From Cohnella lupini (lineage in GTDB: Bacteria > Bacillota > Bacilli > Paenibacillales > Paenibacillaceae), in contig NZ_QRDY01000003.1 of assembly GCF_003386205.1 (NCBI RefSeq), forward strand, positions 248,001 to 312,000: a stretch of DNA of 64,000 nt, written 5' to 3'. Positions 26,734 through 35,837 of the stretch are shown here, in pieces. The stretch's first letter is position 1, and the number at the start of each line of letters is the position of its first letter. The notes under the pieces are model-generated. The model made no database searches, had not been told where the DNA came from, and saw nothing but the letters and a program-made list of their open reading frames with translations. Made by a program: the position numbers and the translations under genes.

Positions 26734-29028
26734 ATGTCTCGCACGATATTCAAAGCTTCGCAATTATGGTTACGTTTATGTTTAATCGTTTCGCTCGTTA
26801 TCCCGGCGGTGACCCTAGCGGTACCCGATCAAGCTTCCGCGGCCGCTCAACAGCCTATTCGAGTATTGCAGTATAACGTTCAGGGGATTACGGCCCTGTT
26901 TCTCGGCGAGGAGTACGATATGTCCCAATACGACAGAGGCCAGTTGATCGGGGATAAAATTCTGGCAGGTGATTACGATGTCGTGACGATTAACGAATTA
27001 TTCGACGGCGATATGAAAGACGGGATTACCGACAAGCTCAAACCGACGTATCCGTTCGCGCTGACGGATATCGGATCGACTTACCCGGTGAAGCCGGGAA
27101 ATAGCGGACTTGCGGTTTACTCTAAGCTTGCGCCCGCACCGCGAAACGACTTGAGCAATATTTTCGTCAAGACGGTTCAAATCAAGAGAGATTGCAGTCC
27201 TCCCGATTCCGAGTGCGCTCCGGTATACGATTCCGTCGATTTGATGGTAGACGACTTGTACTGCGGCGGAGTCGATATCGTCGAAGGATACGGCTTCGAT
27301 AATAATTGCAGCAACGGGTTCATGCCGTACGAGGATTTGTACCACGATGATTCCTTCAGCGTCAAAGGCGTGGCATGGGTAAGATTGCTTGATCCGTCGG
27401 GGACCCCGGTAAACGTATTTTTCTCCCATGCGCAAGCTAGCTACTCGATTCCCGATCCGGATGCGGAGAAAGGCCGTATAAGCAACTTTAAGCAAATTAA
27501 CGACTTTATTAAATTCGTAGTACCACCTGCCGGGAGAAAAAACGAAGCCATCCTCTTAACCGGCGATCTGAACGTAATCGGAGGAACGTCCGAGTACGAT
27601 AACCTAATCGGCGCGAATAGCGAGCTCTACGATCTTGGGTTAAGGGATATTTGGTCCGAATACAACTCGGGCAAAGACCCGGGTTATACCAGGGGACTTA
27701 ATAATACGCACGTCTTGGTCGACGACGAGTTCAAAATGAATCAGAGATTGGATTATATGATCGGTAAATATCCAAGAGGCTGCTTCATGCATTCTACGGT
27801 GAAGCGCGACTTCGTGGATTCGAAAGGAAGAGATCTATCGGATCATTACGGTATCGATACCGTAATCGGAACGTCCGCTAGCTTCTGCTCCCCCTCGATC
27901 GCAAGCGAACAGCCGGATGGAGTAAACAAGTATAACATTGCGAGCCCGGGCGACTATCAATGGGTATATTTTCCGAAGGCAGGCACTTATACTTTCAAGG
28001 CTTACGCCACCGACATCCCCAAAACAAGCCTTGAGCTGACCGCGTACGCTGAAGACGAACTTTCCTTTCCGGTTAAGCCATGGGAAGGCAACGCCGTCAT
28101 TAACAACAGGCAAGAGACGGTAACGTATACGCCTCCGGGAGCATTTTACTTGCGCATAAGAGCGGTCGAATCAAATGGCACGCCTAACGAGACATGGCAA
28201 GGGGATTTCCACCTTAACATCCATAAGGCTGCGGGTGCGACGTGGGAGGATGCGATCGTACTGCATCCGAATCAGCGCATGAACGCGGATATGGCAGCCG
28301 ATAACGGCATCCAATCCCTGCAGACGGAGACGTTCTTTAAGTTCAAGACGGAGCTGTCGGACAATGGAGCCATGCCATGGTCTACGTTCGATCTCGAACA
28401 AAAAGTCAAGACGGGGGAGACCTACGACGATCCGTCTCCTAAAGCTCCGACCATACGTTTCGGTTTCGCGATTCGCAAAGACAAGAACGGGCAGAATCTA
28501 TTCGCTAGACCTTCGTCCGCGAAGCATTCAGGCTTCCATACCAAATTCGGAACGACGATGCAAACGCTGCCGGAGGGAGAATACCGGCTTGTCGTTTCAA
28601 GACCGCAGCCGTCGACCAATCAATCCGCAGCCTTCTCCGTTAACTTCGAAACGAATCTGAGAGTTTTGGATATCGCCGAACTTTACTGCATCGAGCAGGA
28701 GGATTTCACGGGCGACGACGACCCTTACCTGGAGTTGACGCTGGACGGTACTTTTACAAGCACGTTTCTCTACCCGGATGCGGATAGCGACCAAGGTCAC
28801 CATAACCCTATGGCGATAACGGGGGTTGCCATTGATCCCCATCGTATTATGATTATTCAAGATGCGGCCATTAAGCTGATGGAAGTGGACGATATCGATG
28901 ACGACGATTATATCGATACCGCCAACGTCGAAATAAGCCCCGACGATGACGGAAGCATGAATCTTGGTTTCTTGCAGGGAGACGGAGCGGAATACATCTT
29001 GAAGTACACGGTTGCTCAGCCGTATTAA
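26734..29028 (+). CDS. Secreted DNase I-fold (EEP) phosphodiesterase, sphingomyelinase-like
   Basis: A 764-aa protein with a signal peptide (hydrophobic core about 14-30, cleavage near ASAAA). Residues about 40-390 form an endonuclease/exonuclease/phosphatase domain: VLQYNVQG, TINELFDG, FFSHAQAS, LLTGDLNVIGG, RLDYMIG and DLSDHYGID supply the expected Asn, Glu, His, Asp/Asn and Asp-His pair. The order and spacing resemble bacterial neutral sphingomyelinases more than nucleases. Six or more cysteines in an insertion (DCSPPDSEC; YCGG; NNCSNG) suggest disulfides. Residues about 400-640 look like beta-sandwich modules (YNIASPGDYQWVYFPKAGTYTFKAYA) and the C-terminal 120 residues are an acidic domain I do not recognise. 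GAGGAGG precedes the ATG. Target, lipid or nucleic acid, is undetermined. Confidence 0.8.
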   Translation: MSRTIFKASQLWLRLCLIVSLVIPAVTLAVPDQASAAAQQPIRVLQYNVQGITALFLGEEYDMSQYDRGQLIGDKILAGDYDVVTINELFDGDMKDGITDKLKPTYPFALTDIGSTYPVKPGNSGLAVYSKLAPAPRNDLSNIFVKTVQIKRDCSPPDSECAPVYDSVDLMVDDLYCGGVDIVEGYGFDNNCSNGFMPYEDLYHDDSFSVKGVAWVRLLDPSGTPVNVFFSHAQASYSIPDPDAEKGRISNFKQINDFIKFVVPPAGRKNEAILLTGDLNVIGGTSEYDNLIGANSELYDLGLRDIWSEYNSGKDPGYTRGLNNTHVLVDDEFKMNQRLDYMIGKYPRGCFMHSTVKRDFVDSKGRDLSDHYGIDTVIGTSASFCSPSIASEQPDGVNKYNIASPGDYQWVYFPKAGTYTFKAYATDIPKTSLELTAYAEDELSFPVKPWEGNAVINNRQETVTYTPPGAFYLRIRAVESNGTPNETWQGDFHLNIHKAAGATWEDAIVLHPNQRMNADMAADNGIQSLQTETFFKFKTELSDNGAMPWSTFDLEQKVKTGETYDDPSPKAPTIRFGFAIRKDKNGQNLFARPSSAKHSGFHTKFGTTMQTLPEGEYRLVVSRPQPSTNQSAAFSVNFETNLRVLDIAELYCIEQEDFTGDDDPYLELTLDGTFTSTFLYPDADSDQGHHNPMAITGVAIDPHRIMIIQDAAIKLMEVDDIDDDDYIDTANVEISPDDDGSMNLGFLQGDGAEYILKYTVAQPY

Positions 29029-29080
29029 TCCACCATGGGGCAAGTAATGCATAGAGGTTTAATAGAGAGGTTTCAAGCAG

Positions 29081-29116
29081 GCACGCTTCCGTTCGGTAGA
29101 CGGGGGCGTGCTTTTA
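29081..29116 (+). terminator. Terminator after the EEP gene
   Basis: GCACGC pairs with GCGTGC, extended by wobble pairs, and a short T run follows (CTTTTA). It sits 52 bases after the stop codon. Confidence 0.65.
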
Positions 29117-29246
29117 TAGCGCGGCGTGCAGACTAGCGGAGCTTTGCGATTCCATTACCATTATCCGAGTCTCCCATTCTTCGATTCGATCGTTTAGAAT
29201 AGAAGAACATACGATTCAACATTGACCGGGGAGGAAAATAAGCCTC

Positions 29247-30413
29247 ATGAAATTCATACATACCGCCGACTGGCATCTCGGCAAGCTCGTACAAGGCGTC
29301 TATATGACGGAGGATCAGCGTTACGTGCTGCAGCAATTGGTCGAGACCGTGGAACGGGAGCGTCCGGATGCGGTGGTCGTGGCCGGCGATCTGTACGATA
29401 GGGCAATACCGCCGACGGAAGCCGTCGAGCTGCTGGACGAGCTGTTCAGGAAGATCGTGATGGAGCTGAATACGCCGATATTAGCGATTTCGGGTAATCA
29501 TGATAGCCCGGACCGGCTCTCGTTCGGAACCTCAATCATGGAAGCGAGAGGTTTGCACTTGTCGGGGCAATTGAAGGCGGCGATGAAGCCCGTCGTATTG
29601 CGCGACGAATACGGAGAAGTTCATTTCCATCTCGTGCCCTATGCGGATCCGGCGCAGGTTCGTTACATACTTGAAGACGAGGCTATCCGAACCCACGACG
29701 ATGCGATGAAAGCAATCGTCGAAAGGATCGCGGCTTCGATGGATTCCGCCGCTCGCCATGTATTCGTGGGACATGCATTCGTGACGCCGGGCGCAAGGCC
29801 TGAGGAGAACACGAGCCAGTCCGAGCGTCCGCTTTCCATCGGCGGCGCTGATTACGTGCATTCCGAATACTTCAAAACGTTTCGATATACGGCTCTCGGA
29901 CATTTGCACCAGGCACATCACGTGTCGGACGAAACGATCCGTTACTCCGGCTCGCCGCTGAAATATTCGATATCCGAAGAAACGCACCGCAAAGGGTTTC
30001 TAATCGTCGAGATGGACGGAGAGGGCATGGTTACCGTTGACAAAAGAGAGCTGAAGCCGCTCCGGGACATGCGTCGCGTCGTCGCTCCGATCGAAGAAAT
30101 CGAGCAGCATGTGGTATGCGAGGATTACGTATTCGTTACGCTGCTGAACGATAATCCGGTTCTTTTTCCGATGGAGAAGGTTCGTGCGGTATATCCGAAC
30201 GCGCTGCACGTCGAACGAAAGGTTACGGCGGTTTTCGGCATCGGGTCGGACGGCGCGGCGGAGGAAAACGTGGCAAGGAGAGAAGCTGATCCTGTAGCTT
30301 TGTTCGCAGCTTTCTATCAAGAGGTGAAAGGCATCCCGCTAACGGATGACAAACGGAAGCTATTCGCGGAAACGTATTCCGACGTATTGCGGGAAGAGGG
30401 GGGAGCGGTATGA
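29247..30413 (+). CDS. sbcD: Exonuclease subunit SbcD (Mre11-type nuclease)
   Basis: A 388-aa calcineurin-like phosphoesterase with all five Mre11/SbcD motifs: DWHLGK (about 8), GDLYDR (about 48), SGNHDS (about 84), GHAF (about 174) and GHLH (about 216). With SbcC it forms a nuclease complex that opens hairpins and trims blocked DNA ends during repair. It is followed by sbcC with a 4-base ATGA overlap. Confidence 0.95.
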   Translation: MKFIHTADWHLGKLVQGVYMTEDQRYVLQQLVETVERERPDAVVVAGDLYDRAIPPTEAVELLDELFRKIVMELNTPILAISGNHDSPDRLSFGTSIMEARGLHLSGQLKAAMKPVVLRDEYGEVHFHLVPYADPAQVRYILEDEAIRTHDDAMKAIVERIAASMDSAARHVFVGHAFVTPGARPEENTSQSERPLSIGGADYVHSEYFKTFRYTALGHLHQAHHVSDETIRYSGSPLKYSISEETHRKGFLIVEMDGEGMVTVDKRELKPLRDMRRVVAPIEEIEQHVVCEDYVFVTLLNDNPVLFPMEKVRAVYPNALHVERKVTAVFGIGSDGAAEENVARREADPVALFAAFYQEVKGIPLTDDKRKLFAETYSDVLREEGGAV

Positions 30414-33400
30414 AGCCGATTCGACTCAGCATGACCGCTTTCGGACCCTATCGCGATACCGAAACGATCGATTTCAGCTTGCTGGAGGACAGAAGATTGT
30501 TCGTCATTTCCGGCAATACGGGAGCGGGAAAGACGACCGTATTCGATGCGATATGCTTTGCGTTGTACGGGAGCGCCAGCGGGGAAGACCGCGCGGAGCC
30601 GCGAATGCTCCGTAGCCATTTTGCTTCGGATGAAGTACATACTTCTATCGATTATCATTTTTCGGTAGGATCGCGAACATACCGGGTGTTTCGCCAAATG
30701 CCGCACCGCAGGGAAGGCAACAAAAGCGAAACGGGAGGCAAGGCCGAGCTGTACGAAACGACGTCGGGCGCGGAAGTGCCTTGCATCGACCGGTTTACCG
30801 TGTCGGACGTGAATCTGCGAATGGAATCGGTCATCGGATTGACGAGGGAGCAGTTCAGCCAGATCGTGATGCTTCCGCAAGGCGAATTCCGCAAGCTTCT
30901 GACCTCCGACACGGAGAATAAAGAAGAGATTTTACGGCGGATTTTCCGCACCGGCTTGTATCAGAAGATCGAGGATCGGTTTCAACGCAGCAACCGCGAG
31001 CTTCAAGACGCATTAAAGGAAGCGAAGGCGATGCAGGACGTCTACGTTAAGCAAGCTCGGGAGACGTTGCCGGAACGGGAAGGCAGCTTGCTCACGGCAA
31101 CATTGCAGCAGGAATATAGCAGCATAACTCAGGTGTCGGAAGGGTTGGTTCAGGAAGCTGCGTATTACGAAGGAGTAATGGCGGAGATCGAGACCGGGAA
31201 AGCATCCGTAGTTGCTAAGTTAGATGCCCGGGAGTCCGCGCTGCGAGAGGCGTTGGCAACGGAGAGCCGGTTCGTTCAACTGGAGGAGAAACGACTTCAG
31301 TTAGAGAGCCTGGAGGTTCGCAAAGCGGACATCGTCGAGAGCGAACGAATCGTCAAGCTGGCGGATCAGGCGGCGCGAATTGAGCCTTACGAGGAGCAAG
31401 CGGCTGCCGCGGAACGGTCGATGGAACTGAAGCGGGGCGCTCGGGAGCGCAAGCTTCAGGACGTTGCCGAGGCGGAGCGCGGGCACGCGGTCGCCGAGGA
31501 GAGGTTCCGGAGCGAGGAAGCTCGCGATGCGGAACGCAAGGAGGCCGATCGGGAGCTTGCTCGGCTGGCCGAGCTTAAGCCGATCGTGCAGACGCTCGAA
31601 GAGCGTAAGGTGGAGGCGGAGCGGCTTGCGGCTGCGGAGCGGGGGGTTATCGGCAAGCGCGAGGCGCTGGAGCGCCAGCTTGAGGGGCTTCGCGAGGAGA
31701 AGCGGAGCCTCGGGGAGCGGTTGAAGCTGGCGGAGGCGGAGGCGGTGAAGCTTCCGGAAACGCTGGAGCGGTACGAGCATATGCGAAATAAGTATAAGCT
31801 GCTGAAGGAATTGGCGGATTTGGACCATCGTATCGCCGAAATCTCCAAGTACGAAGCGGATAGAATAACGAAAGCATCGCAACTTCAAACCGATCACGAC
31901 CAGCTGGAATCCTCTTGGCTGGAAGGACAAGCCGGACTTCTTGCCGCGCATCTTCACGACGGGAAGCCTTGCCCGGTTTGCGGCAGCGAGGTGCATCCGG
32001 ATAAAGCGAACGCGGGCTTGTCCGGGACTCCTTCCCGCGAGGGACTGCAAGCGGCCAAGGAGAAGCTGCGACTGGCGGAACAGGAGTTAAGCGAAGCGAG
32101 GGCGCAAGCTGCGGCGGCGAGAACGGGACGAAACGAGAAGTCGGCGATCGCGACGGAATACGGGATTACGGAGGAGCCGTTCCCGGTCCAGTTGTCCCGG
32201 GCGGAAGAAGACGGCAAGCGGCTTCGGTCGGAGACGGACCTTATGAAGCAGCAGGCCGAGTTGGCGAAGTCGTATCGGGAGAATGCCGAATCAATAGATA
32301 GTCAGCTCGAGAAGCTTCAAGCCGAGCGCGAGCGGCTCGTGACCGATCAGCACCGTATATCCGTAGACAGAAGCACGAAGCAGTCGTTGCTGGACAGCGA
32401 GCTCGGCCGTATTCCGGAAGGGTTAAGATCCCCGAGCCAGCTTGCAACGCGTTTAACCGAGCAAACCGATTCGATGAACAAGCTGATCGCCGCATGGCAG
32501 GAAGCCCAGCGACTGCGGCAATCCTCGCAGGCGCGGCTCGTCGAAGAGAGGACGAACGCGGTACAGGCGAATAGCCAGTTCGAAGAGTCTTTCAAGCATA
32601 ACGAGGATGTAAAGAGAAGATTCGAAGATGAGATGGCGCGATCCGGATTCGCGACGATCGCCGAGTATCATGCGGCCAAACTTCCGGAAGCGGAGAGAAG
32701 CAGCCTGACTCGGCTCATTGAAGAGTTCAAAGCCAAGCTATCCTCCTTATCGATTCAAATTCTCGAATTGGATAAGGAGTTGGCCGGGAAGACTCGGCCT
32801 GTTCCGGCAGCGCTCCAAGAAGAAATAGTAGAGTTGAAGGGGCAGCTAGATAAGATTTCGGATGAGTTGCGCTCGCTGAATCACTATAAGCAAGAGTCGA
32901 TGCGCTTGCTGGCTTCGCTGGCCAAGTCGGCGGAACAATTCCGCGAGCTGGAGGCTAATCAGCAACGGGTCGCCGATATTTATCAAATGATCAAAGGCGA
33001 CAATCCGCTGAAAATATCGTTCGAGCGCTATATTCTCATCGAATTCCTCGAACAAATTCTTCATGCGGCGAACGCGAGGCTGAACGACCTCTCCAACGGG
33101 CAATTCCTGCTTCAGCGTAGCGACCGATTAGAGACGCGAGGCAAACAAAGCGGCCTTGGGCTCGATGTTTACGATGCGTATACCGGCCAAAATCGGGACG
33201 TGAAGTCGATGTCCGGCGGTGAGAAGTTTAACGCGTCGCTTTGCCTGGCTCTTGGGATGACGGACGTCATTCAAGCGTACCAGGGAGGCGTCTCCATCGA
33301 GATGATGTTCATCGATGAAGGCTTCGGCTCGCTGGACGAGGACTCTCTGAACAAAGCGATTACGACTCTAATCGATTTGCAGCGTTCCGGCCGAATGATC

Positions 33401-33505
33401 GGCGTCATCTCGCACGTGCAGGAGCTCAAACAAGCCTTCCCCGCCGTGCTCGAAGTCAGCAAAACCAAAGAAGGCCACAGCCGTGCGGCTTTTGTCCTCA
33501 AGTGA
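30410..33505 (+). CDS. sbcC: Exonuclease subunit SbcC (Rad50-type ATPase)
   Basis: A 1031-aa SMC-like ATPase. The Walker A motif GNTGAGKTT is at about residue 34-42, and the signature SMSGGEKFNASLCLALGM and Walker B MMFIDEGFGSLDEDS are near the C-terminus. Two long coiled-coil arms rich in Glu, Arg, Leu and Ala flank a zinc hook CPVCG at about 520-524. It opens and closes on DNA to control SbcD. Length and layout are normal for Gram-positive SbcC. It is translationally coupled to sbcD. Confidence 0.95.
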   Translation: MKPIRLSMTAFGPYRDTETIDFSLLEDRRLFVISGNTGAGKTTVFDAICFALYGSASGEDRAEPRMLRSHFASDEVHTSIDYHFSVGSRTYRVFRQMPHRREGNKSETGGKAELYETTSGAEVPCIDRFTVSDVNLRMESVIGLTREQFSQIVMLPQGEFRKLLTSDTENKEEILRRIFRTGLYQKIEDRFQRSNRELQDALKEAKAMQDVYVKQARETLPEREGSLLTATLQQEYSSITQVSEGLVQEAAYYEGVMAEIETGKASVVAKLDARESALREALATESRFVQLEEKRLQLESLEVRKADIVESERIVKLADQAARIEPYEEQAAAAERSMELKRGARERKLQDVAEAERGHAVAEERFRSEEARDAERKEADRELARLAELKPIVQTLEERKVEAERLAAAERGVIGKREALERQLEGLREEKRSLGERLKLAEAEAVKLPETLERYEHMRNKYKLLKELADLDHRIAEISKYEADRITKASQLQTDHDQLESSWLEGQAGLLAAHLHDGKPCPVCGSEVHPDKANAGLSGTPSREGLQAAKEKLRLAEQELSEARAQAAAARTGRNEKSAIATEYGITEEPFPVQLSRAEEDGKRLRSETDLMKQQAELAKSYRENAESIDSQLEKLQAERERLVTDQHRISVDRSTKQSLLDSELGRIPEGLRSPSQLATRLTEQTDSMNKLIAAWQEAQRLRQSSQARLVEERTNAVQANSQFEESFKHNEDVKRRFEDEMARSGFATIAEYHAAKLPEAERSSLTRLIEEFKAKLSSLSIQILELDKELAGKTRPVPAALQEEIVELKGQLDKISDELRSLNHYKQESMRLLASLAKSAEQFRELEANQQRVADIYQMIKGDNPLKISFERYILIEFLEQILHAANARLNDLSNGQFLLQRSDRLETRGKQSGLGLDVYDAYTGQNRDVKSMSGGEKFNASLCLALGMTDVIQAYQGGVSIEMMFIDEGFGSLDEDSLNKAITTLIDLQRSGRMIGVISHVQELKQAFPAVLEVSKTKEGHSRAAFVLK

Positions 33506-33511
33506 AATTAA

Positions 33512-33540
33512 AGTAGCCATCCGAAGATTCGGGTGGCTAC
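33512..33540 (+). terminator. Hairpin after sbcC
   Basis: GTAGCCATCCGA pairs with TCGGGTGGCTAC, one wobble included, starting 6 bases after the sbcC stop codon. The T run is short, so termination strength is uncertain. Confidence 0.55.
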
Positions 33541-33570
33541 TTCTATGGTTGCGATGCAATAACTTGCTCC

Positions 33571-33838
33571 CGCGCCAGAAACGGCTATTCCGCCGAAGAT
33601 GCCCTCAAGTAACCAATACCCATCCGAGACACGGCTATTCCAGCGAAAGTTCTCTCAAGTAACCAAATACCCGTGCGAGACACGGCTATCCCGCCGAAGA
33701 TGCCCTCAAGTAACCAAATACCCGCGCCAGAAATGGCTATTTCGCCCAAGATGCCCTCGAGTAACCAAATACCCGCACCAGAAACGGCTAATCCGCCCAA
33801 GATGCCATCAAGTAACCAAATACCCGTGCCATGAACGG
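33571..33838. repeat. Tandem repeat array C, 51-bp period
   Basis: The motif ACGGCTATTCCGCC and its variants start at 33581, 33631, 33682, 33733, 33784 and 33835. One step is 50 bases and the other four are 51. The unit also contains a conserved CTCAAGTAACCAAATACCC. Substitutions between copies are scattered, as expected for an old array. No gene lies in the 705 bases between sbcC and the YesN gene. Confidence 0.85.
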
Positions 33839-33994
33839 TTATTTTCAGATAAGGGGCAAAGCTAGTTTGAATAAGAACGGAGAAAGCGTAAAAAGTGGTC
33901 AATGGTTTGTTCGTAGGATAGGCAAGCTAGAGTAAGCGAATATACGTAGCTTCAAAAGGAGCACCTCCTTCCCGGCCGCAATAACGGAACGAGG

Positions 33995-34028
33995 TTCCGC
34001 TATCTCGCCGATTCCGCTATCTCGCCGA
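33995..34028. repeat. 17-bp perfect tandem duplication
   Basis: TTCCGCTATCTCGCCGA occurs twice in direct succession (33995-34011 and 34012-34028). The unit is one third of 51 bases and shares a GCTAT...CGCCGAA core with array C. The rest of the interval to 34210 shows two small inverted repeats, TGCAAAG/CTTTGC near 34041-34060 and GTTTGC/GCAAAC at 34102-34117, of unknown role. Confidence 0.75.
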
Positions 34029-34210
34029 AACTCCCACCCCCTGCAAAGCTTGCACTTTGCCGGCGGTACGGCTGGTAAGAAGCCACTCCGAAGCCGAGCG
34101 AGTTTGCTTTAGCAAACATAATTAGACTTTGTAAGCAGGGGAAATATAAGGCATAATGAATTCACTTGAATTATAGCGCTTATACTTTGTGACGGGCTGG
34201 AGGGGAAACG

Positions 34211-35836
34211 ATGTACAAAGTAATCATCGTCGACGATGAAGCGGTCGTGAGGATCGGGTTGAAAAATACGATCGACTGGGGAGCTCACGGCTTCGAACTA
34301 ATAGGAGATTACGCGAACGGCCGGGAAGCTTGGGAAGCCGTCGAGCAGCATAGACCGGAGCTGGTCATCTCGGATATCAGCATGCCTTTCATGGACGGTC
34401 TCGAGTTGGCCGGGTTAATCGCCGCGCAATATCCGTACATCAAAACGATTATATTAACGGGATTCGACGAATTCGAATACGCGCAGCAGGCAATCCGCCT
34501 GAAGGTATCCGATTTCATCTTGAAGCCGATTACCGCGCAAGAAATCCGACTGTTGCTCGACCGCGTGAGGACGGAAATGGACGAAGATACGAAGCATCGC
34601 GAGGATCTCGGCAGGCTGAACAGCCAATTGAAGCAGAGCCTTCCGCTTCTACAGGAGCGGTTCCTCGAACGTCTCGTCGCCGTCGGCCTCGGCAAGGCGG
34701 AGATCGCGGAGCGGTTCGCCTATTTCGGCATGTCGCAGGCCGGTCCGCTCCATTTGGTCATGGTCGTCGATATAGACGATTTCGGCGACCGGGAGCTATT
34801 TTCATACGAGCATGACGCCGAATTTCTGCGCTTTGCCGCATTCGATATTTTCAAAGAGACTTTAGAACCGGATAACGCCCTCCTATTTCGGACTCGCGAG
34901 GAAAGAATGGTCGCCATTTTATCCGGACAAGAAAACGAAAGCTTGCTCATCGAGCAGGCGTTTTCCCTTGCCGAGAAGGTCCGCTACCACATCGAGAAAT
35001 ATTTGAAATTTACGGTAACGATCGGAATCGGCAGAGCATGCGCCCATATCGAGCTTCTTCCCGATTCTTACAAAGGAGCTCTGTCCGTGCTGGATTACCG
35101 ATTCCTGCTAGGCAAGAATCGGGTTCTCAGCATTATCGACATGGAAGGCAAGCCGACGTCGCCGCTGCCGCCCAATCTCGATTGGGACCGTAAGCTGGCT
35201 TCCGCCGTGAAGACGGGCTCGATCCAGGAGGCGTTCCAACTGATCGAGAACGGCATATCCGAATTGAAATCGTCGATGGCTCCTATCGAAGCCTGCTTTC
35301 TGCAAATGCAGAAGGTGGTCCTTTCCTTGATGAATTCGATTCAAGAGCTCGTCGTTCACGACCAAGAGGTTTCTTTTAACCGGCAGATGAGGCTTATGGA
35401 CGTGTACGGCTTCAAGACGCTGGACGAAATCGAAGGTTGGCTTAAAGACGTCGTGCGCTCGGTCATGTCAACGATCGCCGATAACCGGAGTCACCTGACG
35501 AACATGCAGATTCATCGCGCGGTCGAGTACATCGAGACGAATTATTCCAACGACAAGATGTCGTTGCAGGACCTGTGCCGTCACGTTCTAATGAGTACAA
35601 GCTACTTCAGCCTCGTGTTCAAGCAGCATACGGGAGAGACGTTCATCGAATATTTGACCGCAGTGCGGATTACCAAAGCCAAAGAGCTTCTTCACAATAC
35701 GACTTTGAAATTTTATGAAATCGCCGAGCAAGTGGGTTACAAAGATCCGAATTATTTTAGCATCCTATTCAAGAAGCATACGGGGACGACGCCAAAGGAC
35801 TATCGGGAGAAGCAGGTAAAGGAGAGCGGAGCATAA
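34211..35836 (+). CDS. Two-component response regulator, YesN/AraC type
   Basis: A 541-aa regulator. Residues 3-120 are a receiver domain with the acidic pair VDDE, the phosphorylation site in VISDISMPF (about Asp55) and the conserved Lys in LKPI. A middle region of about 300 residues is family-typical. Residues about 435-535 hold two AraC HTH motifs (MSLQDLCRHVLMSTSYFSLVFKQHTG; YEIAEQVGYKDPNYFSILFKKHTG). It activates sugar-uptake operons upon phosphorylation by the YesM-type kinase encoded one base downstream of its stop codon. The likely targets are the binding-protein and permease genes at 38646-44537. Confidence 0.93.
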   Translation: MYKVIIVDDEAVVRIGLKNTIDWGAHGFELIGDYANGREAWEAVEQHRPELVISDISMPFMDGLELAGLIAAQYPYIKTIILTGFDEFEYAQQAIRLKVSDFILKPITAQEIRLLLDRVRTEMDEDTKHREDLGRLNSQLKQSLPLLQERFLERLVAVGLGKAEIAERFAYFGMSQAGPLHLVMVVDIDDFGDRELFSYEHDAEFLRFAAFDIFKETLEPDNALLFRTREERMVAILSGQENESLLIEQAFSLAEKVRYHIEKYLKFTVTIGIGRACAHIELLPDSYKGALSVLDYRFLLGKNRVLSIIDMEGKPTSPLPPNLDWDRKLASAVKTGSIQEAFQLIENGISELKSSMAPIEACFLQMQKVVLSLMNSIQELVVHDQEVSFNRQMRLMDVYGFKTLDEIEGWLKDVVRSVMSTIADNRSHLTNMQIHRAVEYIETNYSNDKMSLQDLCRHVLMSTSYFSLVFKQHTGETFIEYLTAVRITKAKELLHNTTLKFYEIAEQVGYKDPNYFSILFKKHTGTTPKDYREKQVKESGA

Positions 35837-35837
35837 A

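Noticed and set aside
682-33838. CRISPR arrays
   Set aside because: The repeats are head-to-tail with no unique spacers between them, and no cas genes are in the window.
33585-33902. Frames encoding repeated GIWLLEGI-like and VTKYPxxK-like peptides
   Set aside because: They are translations of array C on the two strands, without gene signals.
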